DNA from: Pleurocapsa sp. MO_226.B13
Lineage (GTDB): Bacteria > Cyanobacteriota > Cyanobacteriia > Cyanobacteriales > Xenococcaceae
Assembly: GCA_030064795.1 (NCBI GenBank)
Contig: JASJEI010000049.1
Location: forward strand, 1 to 31,495
DNA length: 31,495 bases
Direction: 5' to 3'
The position numbers and the translations under genes were made by a program. Below, one piece after another: positions 24,383-31,085 of this stretch (positions are counted from its first letter, which is position 1; every line of letters starts with the position of its first letter). The notes beneath the pieces were generated by a model. It worked only from the letters and a program-made list of their open reading frames with translations. It was not told the DNA's origin and searched no databases.

Positions 24383-25306
24383 TCAGTAACGCTGGTCTAA
24401 AGTTCGCATATATGATTGAAAAGCTGCATCCTGCACTGGAAGCAAGAGGGCATCGCGATCCGAATCATTATGATGGGAATGCCAAAGTCCAGGAGGAGTT
24501 ACAAACACAGAACCCGATTTCCAGTAAACTCGCTCGCCGTTAACGATGTTACCTTCGGCATCTAAAGTCTTTCCAACTAGAGTGTAAGCCCCATCGGGGG
24601 AATCGATCGCTAAATCGATCGCCACCGAGTTATGACGATGGGGTTTTTGTTTCGTACCCCCTGGTAAATAGACCATCAATGCCCAAAGAGTATGAGTCAA
24701 ACTACGGGTTAATTGAGTTGCTTTATTACCCAGAATTATCCCAATTCGATTGCGTTTGTTTGCTGCTGGTTCTTGGGCGACTCGCTTTAATTCGGCTAAA
24801 AGGCGATCGCTCTTATACAAACAAGGCTGAAAACGCGGTTTGGTGGCTCTGACTCCTAAATAATTAACTAATGCTTCGTCAGTCACCCAATAGATAGCAG
24901 TATCTTCATCAGCAGCATGGATCGCTCCACCACAATTGGGCAAGGTAAATAAATCCCCTTTTGACCACTCTATCGTGCCGTATTCGCTTTCGGTTCTTCC
25001 TTTACCTCTGATAACGTAGAAAAGTTGAGCCGTGGCGGGAGTGGTTGTCTTGAGACTTTGCTGGGGATTAATTCTTAAAAAATAAGCACTGATTACAGGA
25101 CTAATTGCAGGTGCAATTGTTTGCATCTGTTGAGATAAATCTAGAGGGATAATTCTCGTAGTTCCTTGTTGATGAAGTTTCCGATCGAAAGTCGTACAGG
25201 GAATTTCTGGAAGTTGGGGCGCGACAGCAGACGAGAATTCATAGTATAAATTGTCGGCATCCCATTGAGTCTTGGTGTTTGGCTGAAGATTGATATTTTG
25301 AATCAT
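24383..25306 (-). CDS. Bicupin protein, gentisate-dioxygenase-like
   Basis: 307 aa with two cupin barrels. The first (about 75-150, AQLFYVIRGKGRTESEYGTIEW, KGDLFTLPNCGGAIHAA) has lost the usual metal-binding histidines. The second (about 205-290) keeps PHRHNS with two His, and PPGLWHSHHND with more, so a metal site is likely only there. The layout resembles gentisate 1,2-dioxygenase-like and related ring-cleaving or isomerase bicupins, but substrate residues cannot be assigned. It is upstream of flv3-flv1 on the same strand, with a 178-bp gap, so a shared transcript is possible but unproven. ATG start. Confidence 0.75.
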   Translation of the reverse strand: MIQNINLQPNTKTQWDADNLYYEFSSAVAPQLPEIPCTTFDRKLHQQGTTRIIPLDLSQQMQTIAPAISPVISAYFLRINPQQSLKTTTPATAQLFYVIRGKGRTESEYGTIEWSKGDLFTLPNCGGAIHAADEDTAIYWVTDEALVNYLGVRATKPRFQPCLYKSDRLLAELKRVAQEPAANKRNRIGIILGNKATQLTRSLTHTLWALMVYLPGGTKQKPHRHNSVAIDLAIDSPDGAYTLVGKTLDAEGNIVNGERVYWKSGSVFVTPPGLWHSHHNDSDRDALLLPVQDAAFQSYMRTLDQRY

Positions 25307-25473
25307 TAGTCGCTCTTTCTTGGATGTATTTTCTCGTTAGTGTCATACTAACATAGACTTAAATTTATAATCTTTATTTAGTACATAGTTTTTTGTCTAT
25401 ATTAAAGTCCACAAAAGTGGCGCCATCGCCCTCACGGGGTTTAATTTGCCCTTCCCAAAGCCTTTTTTTACTT

Positions 25474-25533
25474 AAAGCCAAGCAAAGTATAAATCGGTTG
25501 GTATGAATCAGTTAGCCTTGGCTTTCTTTTTTT
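25474..25533 (+). terminator. Orphan Rho-independent terminator
   Basis: AAAGCCAAG (25474-25482) pairs perfectly with CTTGGCTTT (25517-25525), followed by CTTTTTTTAT. The loop is 34 nt. No gene on the plus strand lies upstream (the cupin gene is on the other strand), so it may end a small RNA starting near 25395, where a tatatt box is present (tctatattaaag). Confidence 0.45.
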
Positions 25534-25883
25534 ATAATTACTTACCAGCTATTGATTTGTAAAATATTTATTTTTTAGTTTATTAATTAACTTTGCTTAT
25601 AATAAAAGCTAGTAATTTTCTGAATTAATTTATTGAAATAAACATCTATACTCCATAGAAAAATTCCAATAAATTTAGAGATAATAATTTTTGGTTGAGT
25701 AAAAAAGATTATAAATTGATGACAAATCAACTAGGAATTATTTGTCGTTCTTTTTCTTAATGAGATTTAACAATTTTACTGAGTATAAATACTCAAGAAA
25801 ATTAATTTGAGATCATTTTATATCCAAGTCCAGAATTTCCGTAGATATAACAAAAAAAATAATCATATAAATTTATTATTTAC

Positions 25884-26045
25884 AGAGGCGACGGGGTTCG
25901 CCCCCGATCGCGATTGGGATGGTCGGATAAGTCGCCCAAACCGCGTATTTTTGTCAGTAGTTAGTGGTCAGTAGTACAAAGAGCGAACCCCGAACCCCGA
26001 ACTAACATGAAATCCCACCTCATTTATGGGTGGGATGAGCTTAAT
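25884..26045. mobile_element. Minimal IS200/IS605-like element (PATE-type), copy 2
   Basis: 162 bp. It shares identical ends with copy 1 (64 nt left, 34 nt right, including the ATCCCACC/GGGTGGGAT hairpin) and the preceding TTAC. The middle differs and contains a gaaccccgaaccccgaac heptamer run in place of the caactgacaactgac run in copy 1. Identical ends with different filling suggest that only the ends are under selection for mobilisation by a transposase encoded elsewhere. Confidence 0.75.
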
Positions 26046-26329
26046 ATCTTAAAAATTGTAAAGTTTACGCTCTTACTTATCTATCAACTGCAAATAAAAA
26101 TTAGTTAGATAATAGATGAGTAATTCTAATTATTAACTTAATAACTTTTTCAAATTTTAAAGTTATATTAGATTTTAATAGCTATTAATCAATGATTTTT
26201 TGTTTTTAAATTGACTTAAGCCTATGAACGTGGTGAGGCGTTGTTTATAGCTTTTGTTTTTGCTTTAACAATTTATTTAACTTACATGGCAGTCAGCGAA
26301 CCTTATAACTATAGCTGCCAGGAGATTTT

Positions 26330-26384
26330 ATGAATCAACTTTCCCGAAGAAAGTTTTTGTACACCGCTGGTATATCCGCTGCCA
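26330..26384 (+). pseudogene. nrtA-like signal-peptide remnant
   Basis: ATG at 26330 with an AGGAG ribosome-binding site at 26320-26324. The first 18-19 codons read MNQLSRRKFLYTAGISAAN, a twin-arginine (SRRKF) leader of the type found on NrtA/CmpA nitrate and bicarbonate substrate-binding proteins. The binding domain is absent: near codon 19 the sequence switches to the tail of nrtB. The resulting frame would give a meaningless 41-aa product ending at 26455. I read this as the 5' end of nrtA left after an internal deletion. Confidence 0.7.
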
Positions 26385-26634
26385 ATACCATATTTCATAT
26401 TCACAGGTTTAAGAATTGCTATTGGTTTGGCATAGCTGGCGATTATCGCTGCTGAAATCGTGATGTCGGGTATTGTCGGCATTGGCTTTTTTATCTGGGA
26501 TGCCTACCAACAAAACTACGTCAGCGAAATCATCTTAGCAGTAGTTTATATCGGTGCAGTGGGTTTAGGGTTTACTACTAGATCGCGCTATTGCATATTT
26601 ACAGCGATTGATTTTGCCTCCAGAACAACAGTAA
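26382..26634 (+). pseudogene. nrtB-like permease C-terminal remnant
   Basis: In the frame starting at 26382 the DNA reads PIPYFIFTGLRIAIGLA-stop-LAIIAAEIVMSGIVGIGFFIWDA and on to VVYIGAVGLG. That is the C-terminal third of the NrtB/CmpB nitrate or bicarbonate ABC permease, including the EAA-type coupling loop. It carries a TGG-to-TAG nonsense codon (26433-26435) and then a one-base insertion near 26571, after which the frame continues as LLLDRAIAYLQRLILPPEQQ to a TAA at 26632. The N-terminal two-thirds are missing. It is clearly non-functional. Confidence 0.82.
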
Positions 26635-26823
26635 AGATCGTAGGTAATTGAATATATTAAGCCGACGATGAAATTGTTCTTAGCTATTAGCTCTTAAGAA
26701 TTGTGGAGTACATAATTTTACTTGCTACTCACTACTCACTACTGCGATGCGAAGCGAGTCCTTTAGGGCTACTTACGAGCAAATTACTTTTCTATCCAAA
26801 ACAATTAATATACTGCGATAACC

Positions 26824-27615
26824 ATGTCTGTATTTGTTGCTGTAAATCGAGTTGAAAAAAGATTTCCGTTGAACGACGGGGGAGAATATCTCGCCCTCAA
26901 AGGAATCGACCTAAAAATTAAAAAAGGCGAATTTGTCTGTTTGATCGGTCACTCTGGTTGTGGTAAATCCACTTTGCTAAATGCGATCGCGGGTTTGTCT
27001 TTACCGACTAAAGGCATCGTGACTTTGGAGGGTCGAAGAATTAGACATCCCAGTCCTGAAAGAATGGTCGTCTTCCAAAATTATTCCCTTCTCCCCTGGC
27101 GGACGGTGCGGGAAAATATTGCTTTAGCAGTAAATTCGGCGATGGAGGATTTACCTAAAGCAGAACGTAAAAGTATTGTCGAACAACATATCGATCTAGT
27201 CGGGTTGCGTCCCCATGCGGATAAACAACCAGCAATGCTATCTGGGGGACAAAAACAGCGCGTGGCGATCGCCCGTGCTTTGGCGATCCGTCCCAAGTTA
27301 CTACTTTTAGACGAGCCTTTTGGGGCGTTGGATGCCCTGACGCGGGGCAATCTGCAAGCGCAACTGATGAAAATTTGCGATGAAAACCAAGTGACCGTAG
27401 TGATGGTGACTCACGATGTAGATGAAGCAGTATTACTGAGCGATCGCTTGGTAATGATGACTAATGGCCCTGCTGCTAAAATTGGTGAAATTATGGAAAT
27501 TCCCTTTGAACGTCCTCGCGATCGCACTCAGATTATGGAAGATCCACTCTATGATAATCTCCGCAACCGTGCTTTGGAGTTTCTTTACGAGCGTTTTGCC
27601 CATGATGAAACTTAG
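26824..27615 (+). CDS. Nitrate/bicarbonate-type ABC transporter ATPase (NrtC/NrtD-like)
   Basis: 263 aa, complete ABC ATPase: Walker A GHSGCGKST (42-50), Q-loop Gln85, signature LSGGQ (139-143), Walker B LLLLDEP (159-165) and switch His197. The first 200 residues resemble NrtC/CmpC (GGEYLALKGIDLKIKKGEF, VFQNYSLLPWRTVRENIALAV, ALDALTRGNLQ), yet NrtC's large C-terminal substrate-binding-like domain is absent. The end (RLVMMTNGPAAKIGE, RPRDRTQIMEDP, ALEFLYERFAHD) is NrtD/CmpD-like. This looks like an in-frame NrtC-NrtD chimera. Its cognate permease next door is a pseudogene, so it may be unused or serve another transporter. ATG start. Confidence 0.85.
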   Translation: MSVFVAVNRVEKRFPLNDGGEYLALKGIDLKIKKGEFVCLIGHSGCGKSTLLNAIAGLSLPTKGIVTLEGRRIRHPSPERMVVFQNYSLLPWRTVRENIALAVNSAMEDLPKAERKSIVEQHIDLVGLRPHADKQPAMLSGGQKQRVAIARALAIRPKLLLLDEPFGALDALTRGNLQAQLMKICDENQVTVVMVTHDVDEAVLLSDRLVMMTNGPAAKIGEIMEIPFERPRDRTQIMEDPLYDNLRNRALEFLYERFAHDET

Positions 27616-27769
27616 CGTCTGTCTCTCGCAAAAGTCTATGTTATTCGAGGTAGGTGACATCTCCCAACGCTAATTGAAAACTACGCTCGCGCTTCGTTTT
27701 GAATATAGCGTGGGCTTCTACCGTCGCCGATAGATCTTGCTCCCCTGAAACGCCACTACATGCGGCGAA

Positions 27770-28060
27770 CTATGCGCCTTTGTCTAGAACAAAGTTCCCC
27801 GACAGTACGACTTGAGAGCCAATTTCTTGCTTTTCGGGAGTCCCCCGATACGTGAGTACCTGTCGCCCGAAGTAAATTCGGGCGTTTATAAGGTACGTTT
27901 CTTCGCCCCTGTTACAAATCTCTTGCGACGAAACTACGTCGCGATCTACAGGGGTATCTGTACCATAACCACATTCGTTGCAAACGTGATATCTGTCGGA
28001 TAGCTCTTTTCTGACTTCAGAACGACAATTCGAGCAGGTTTGACTCGTTCCGCGATGCCA
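27770..28060 (-). pseudogene. TnpB (IS200/IS605) C-terminal zinc-ribbon remnant
   Basis: On the minus strand a frame from about 28060 to a TAG at 27770-27772 reads HRGTSQTCSNC, RSEVRKELSDRYHVCNECGYGTDTP, then VDRDVVSSQEICNRG. This is the zinc-ribbon plus last RuvC motif of TnpB (C-x2-C ... C-x2-C then DRD). The tail continues through a segment with TPEKQEIG. The N-terminal 300 or so residues of TnpB are absent and no start or ribosome-binding site exists, so it is a fragment. TnpB is the RNA-guided nuclease of IS200/IS605 elements. Confidence 0.78.
27864..27954 (-). ncRNA. Nested hairpins at the TnpB 3' end, possible fossil omega-RNA
   Basis: CCCCTGT (27906-27912) pairs with ACAGGGG (27948-27954) and encloses GCGACG (27925-27930) paired with CGTCGC (27937-27942). 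Next to it, CGCCCGAA-gtaaa-TTCGGGCG (27864-27884) is a perfect 8-bp hairpin. They lie in the last part of the TnpB frame, where omega-RNA (the TnpB guide) is normally encoded on the same strand. Because the gene is a fragment, any RNA would be a relic. Identification is inferred from position. Confidence 0.35.
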
Positions 28061-28192
28061 GGTATTTATAAGCCCCGTCCCGACGCTGATTTTTCAAATA
28101 CAGCGCACAAAGGCGCATAGTTCGCCGCATGTACTTATCGCCCCTCAAACTCCCCAACGGTTAAAAAATAAATTTCCCAGTCACTAACAATT

Positions 28193-28223
28193 TTGTTGGG
28201 TTACGCTGCTGTGATAACCCAAC
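28193..28223. terminator. Inverted repeat downstream of rps1
   Basis: GTTGGGTTA near 28195 and TAACCCAAC near 28215 form a 9-bp stem about 35 bp beyond the rps1 stop codon (minus strand). It is a reasonable terminator candidate, though the motif also occurs as a dispersed cyanobacterial repeat. Confidence 0.5.
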
Positions 28224-28258
28224 TTAAAAATTACAACCTTAGTAACCCTCGATCCAAC

Positions 28259-29215
28259 TTAAGATTCTGCTTCTGGTTCAGATTCTTGCTTTTCGGGTTC
28301 GGGTTTTGCAGTTTCTGATTTTGCTTCTGGATTTTTCGCTTTTTCCCACCGCTGTTGGGCATTTGCCATGACCACATCTAGTTTTTCGATGTTTTCACCT
28401 GGATATTCCTCCAAAGCTTTAATCGAAAGCGACATTCGATTTTGATATTCATCAATCTGTTTGATTATGACTTGAATTTCTTGTCCTACTTCAAACAGTG
28501 TATTTAAAGATTCGACTCGCGCCCCGCTTATTTCTTTAATGTGCAGTAAACCAGTTGCCCCCTGAAGATCGACAAAGACACCATAGGGCTTAATATTAAC
28601 TACTTTACCCGTCATCAAAGCCCCTTCTACTATGCTGTTCATTGCCACTGCCCGCATCGCATCTCGTTGAGATAAAACTAGCTTGCGATTCTCTTGATTG
28701 ACCTCTAGAAAGGTAGCGGTTAAAAGTTGCCCCGTAAGAGATTCTAGATTATCTCTTTGTTGCAGATGCGATCGCGGTATAAACGCCCGTAATCCCGAAA
28801 CCTCCCCCGTTACACCACCCTTATTTGCCCCCGTAATTCGTATTTGAGTCGATTTACCACTCGCAGCCATTTCTTTGATTTCTGCCCAGGCTTGGTCTAG
28901 TGCTAGCTGACGAATAGAAAGTGTAACTTGTCCATCGGAGTCTTGCTCGCGAATAATTAAAAATTCTTTGGTTTCACCGACAGGTAAAATTGTTTCTAGA
29001 TCGTCAACGAAACCCAAAGCTGCTTCATTGGTCGGTACAAAACCAGGAGATTTGCCACCAATATCAACATATGCACCATCAGAAGTAATTTGAACTACCG
29101 TTCCCCGAACTTTTTGTCCTTTAGCAAACTCATAGTCATATTGTTGCAGGGCGTTCTCAAAGTCTTCCATGGAAAAAGCTTGACTAGACTTGGGAGAGGA
29201 CGTTGAATCAGACAT
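28259..29215 (-). CDS. rps1: Ribosomal protein S1 homologue (short cyanobacterial form)
   Basis: 318 aa with three S1 RNA-binding domains: about 33-105 (GQKVRGTVVQITSDGAYVDIG), about 120-185 (a degenerate middle domain) and about 203-272 (LMTGKVVNIKPYGVFVDLQGATGLLHIKEI). A disordered acidic tail (EAKSETAKPEPEKQESEPE) follows. E. coli S1 has six domains; cyanobacteria and plastids have three. Cyanobacteria carry two or more paralogues, and this N-terminus looks more like Rps1B than the Rps1A/Nbp1 type, though I am not certain. It binds mRNA for translation initiation. The upstream gene on the strand is the hydrolase at 29283, 67 bp away. ATG start. Confidence 0.9.
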   Translation of the reverse strand: MSDSTSSPKSSQAFSMEDFENALQQYDYEFAKGQKVRGTVVQITSDGAYVDIGGKSPGFVPTNEAALGFVDDLETILPVGETKEFLIIREQDSDGQVTLSIRQLALDQAWAEIKEMAASGKSTQIRITGANKGGVTGEVSGLRAFIPRSHLQQRDNLESLTGQLLTATFLEVNQENRKLVLSQRDAMRAVAMNSIVEGALMTGKVVNIKPYGVFVDLQGATGLLHIKEISGARVESLNTLFEVGQEIQVIIKQIDEYQNRMSLSIKALEEYPGENIEKLDVVMANAQQRWEKAKNPEAKSETAKPEPEKQESEPEAES

Positions 29216-29282
29216 AGTAATGTGAATAGTAAATAATAACTGAGCGAGCAGATCTAAAATTTATTTTAGATTACTTGATGAT

Positions 29283-30038
29283 TTATAGCTTTTGGCTAAA
29301 CAAGTCTAGCACTTTTGTCCAGGCATCTCTAGCTGCTGAGGGATTATAGCTCTCACGGCGATCGCACATAAATCCGTGAGTAGCACCTTCGTAACGAAAT
29401 ATTTGATGGGGAATGTCGTGCTGTTTTAATGCTGCCTCTATTTGTTCTGTTTGTTCGTTGGGAATCAAAGGATCTTCCGTGCCAAAAAAGGCGTAGATTG
29501 TTCCTTTAAGATCTTTGGTGCGAGCAATTGTCGGTTGTTTTTCTCCAGGACACCAGGTAGCAATTTGCGCCCCATAAAAAGAAGCCGTGGCAGCAACATC
29601 ATTTAAAGTAGCTGCCAAATAAACAACATGACCGCCAAAGCAAAAACCAATTGTCCCGACTCCTTCCTGTTTTACTTCGGGCAGACTATAAAGATAATCA
29701 ATTGTGGCTTGGATATCGCTCAATAGTTCCCTTGCCTTGGTTTGATTTTTATATTTTCTACCCAGTTGCAGATCTTCGTCGCCATAGCCAACTTCAAATC
29801 CTGGTGCTTGACGTTGATAAATAGCTGGTGCGATCGCTATATATCCTTCCCTGGCAAATCTTTCAGTAATGTCTCGAATATGTTCGTTAACTCCGAATAT
29901 TTCTTGGATTACGATAACTGCCGAATAAGTTCCAGAGCCAGTCGGCATTGCTAAATAAGCATCTAGGGCAAAATTATCTGACTCATCAAGGAGATTTTGA
30001 GGAACTTGTACCCATTTACTTGCTATTGATACTCCCAT
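29283..30038 (-). CDS. Dienelactone hydrolase family protein
   Basis: 251 aa, alpha/beta-hydrolase fold with the dienelactone-hydrolase triad: Cys133 in GFCFGG, Asp189 in GTEDPLIP and His221 in GATHGF, plus Glu46 in VIVIQEIFGV, which holds the Cys in this family. There is no signal peptide, so it is cytoplasmic. The family hydrolyses dienelactones and similar esters; in cyanobacteria the substrate is not known. It is on the same strand as hisB (36-bp gap) and rps1 and could be part of one transcript. ATG start. Confidence 0.9.
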   Translation of the reverse strand: MGVSIASKWVQVPQNLLDESDNFALDAYLAMPTGSGTYSAVIVIQEIFGVNEHIRDITERFAREGYIAIAPAIYQRQAPGFEVGYGDEDLQLGRKYKNQTKARELLSDIQATIDYLYSLPEVKQEGVGTIGFCFGGHVVYLAATLNDVAATASFYGAQIATWCPGEKQPTIARTKDLKGTIYAFFGTEDPLIPNEQTEQIEAALKQHDIPHQIFRYEGATHGFMCDRRESYNPSAARDAWTKVLDLFSQKL

Positions 30039-30074
30039 ATCTTCTCAACTCTTTACTTACTACTTACTTACTAT

Positions 30075-30743
30075 TTATAAAACGCCTTTGGAACTTGGAA
30101 TTGTACCAGCGCGACGGTGGTCTATTTCTGTAGCCATACGCACTGCACGGGAAAATGCTTTAAAGGTCGCTTCGATAATGTGGTGCGAATTGATCCCATC
30201 TAGTTGTCGAATATGCAGAGTCATTTGAGAGTGATTGACAATCGCTACAAAAAATTCTCGGACTAACTGGGTATCGTAAGTACCAACTCGCTGAGTAGGA
30301 ATTTCTAGACCATAACTGAGATGAGGTCTGCCAGAAAAATCGAGAACTACCTGTACCAGCGATTCATCCAAAGGGGCAACAAAATGACCAAAACGGACAA
30401 TTCCCTTGCGATCGCCCAAGGCTTTAGCTAATGCCATCCCCAAAGTAATTCCGACATCTTCGTTAGTATGATGATCGTCAATCTCAATATCTCCCCTGGC
30501 TTTAACACTGAGATCGAGTAAACCGTGGGAAGCAATTTGGTTTAACATATGATCCAGAAAAGGGATGCCCGTATCCGCATGGCATTTGCCCGTACCATCA
30601 AGATTCAATTCTACCCGTACGTCGGTTTCTCCTGTAGTTCTGCTAACGGATGCAGTCCTTGGTAAATTGACGGATAGATTATTTCCTGGTTTGGTCTCTT
30701 GACGATTGCCTTGGTCGTAAACTTCGCGATCGCTAACTTGCAT
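30075..30743 (-). CDS. hisB: Imidazoleglycerol-phosphate dehydratase
   Basis: 222 aa, monofunctional HisB. The two metal-binding motifs DHHTNED (His91-His92 and Glu95) and SHHIIEA (186-192) are intact, as are [16 protein letters not shown] and the C-terminal AGTIPSSKG. It catalyses the seventh step of histidine synthesis: imidazole-glycerol phosphate to imidazole-acetol phosphate. The first 25 or so residues are an extra, polar extension beyond the conserved start ([22 protein letters not shown]), but the ATG at 30743 has a strong GAGGAG ribosome-binding site, so I keep it. As usual in cyanobacteria it is not in a his operon. Confidence 0.94.
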   Translation of the reverse strand: MQVSDREVYDQGNRQETKPGNNLSVNLPRTASVSRTTGETDVRVELNLDGTGKCHADTGIPFLDHMLNQIASHGLLDLSVKARGDIEIDDHHTNEDVGITLGMALAKALGDRKGIVRFGHFVAPLDESLVQVVLDFSGRPHLSYGLEIPTQRVGTYDTQLVREFFVAIVNHSQMTLHIRQLDGINSHHIIEATFKAFSRAVRMATEIDHRRAGTIPSSKGVL

Positions 30744-31011
30744 TATTGCTCCTCGTAATCTAAATTTAGCTGATGTAATATCTAAAATTGAACCAATTGA
30801 TTTTATATTTTTTTACTTAAAAGATTTTATTCTGGCATAATTTATCGCTTTAGTAACGTTCGGTGACACCTTCATATCATACCGTTCGAGTCATACTTCC
30901 AGTCTTTAAACTTTTAATAGTTCTTCTTTTTTCTGTCGCAGATAGTCAGATGTTTGAAGCCTAGAGCTTTGGATGATGCAATAAGTTTTCTGCACTTTTT
31001 TTATTTTTCAT
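30744..31011. other. Intergenic region between psbA and hisB
   Basis: AT-rich leader of hisB on the minus strand with the GAGGAG ribosome-binding site just before the ATG. No gene, repeat or convincing promoter box is seen. Confidence 0.45.
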
Positions 31012-31052
31012 AACCAAAAAAAAACGCCCCCCATTGCTGGAGAGCATTTTTT
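31012..31052 (-). terminator. Rho-independent terminator of psbA
   Basis: On the minus strand GCTCTCC-agcaat-GGGGGGC forms a 7-bp stem with two G-U pairs (plus-strand 31026-31045), followed by GTTTTTTTTT. It lies about 35 bp beyond the psbA stop codon. The plus strand also has a T-run (ATTTTTTTT), so it may act in both directions. Confidence 0.85.
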
Positions 31053-31085
31053 TTAGTTACTTAACTAATTAAATCAAGGTTAGAC

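Larger units (their letters stand above)
25307..26329. other. 1-kb AT-rich intergenic region
   Basis: No open frame of note. It contains a candidate small transcript with terminator (about 25395-25533), the second minimal transposon copy (25884-26045) and very AT-rich flanks (25540-25880 and 26050-26260). The sequence looks degenerate, as does the pseudogene zone that follows. Confidence 0.55.
27757..28133. repeat. 27-bp perfect inverted repeats around a TnpB remnant
   Basis: The 27 bases at 27757-27783 (core gcggcgaactatgcgcc) are the exact reverse complement of 28107-28133 (core ggcgcatagttcgccgc), with 323 bp between. They bound the TnpB fragment closely, the left arm covering its stop codon. 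Terminal inverted repeats are not a feature of IS200/IS605, so the arms mark either a separate rearrangement or a MITE-like unit. Confidence 0.85.
27616..28258. other. Decayed transposon remnant zone
   Basis: 643 bp without an intact gene, between the ABC ATPase and rps1. It holds the TnpB remnant, the 27-bp inverted repeats and several nested hairpins, listed separately. The ends are plain AT-rich DNA. The rps1 transcript presumably ends in 28140-28258, where tgttgggttacgctgctgtgataacccaac (about 28193-28223) gives GTTGGGTTA paired with TAACCCAAC, a candidate terminator. Confidence 0.6.

Noticed and set aside
24316..24543. 75-aa plus-strand frame overlapping the cupin gene end
   Set aside because: Most of it is antisense to the conserved C-terminus of the bicupin gene; no family features.
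27812..28003. 63-aa plus-strand frame in the decayed transposon zone
   Set aside because: It is antisense to the TnpB zinc-ribbon frame, which has recognisable cysteine motifs; no ribosome-binding site.
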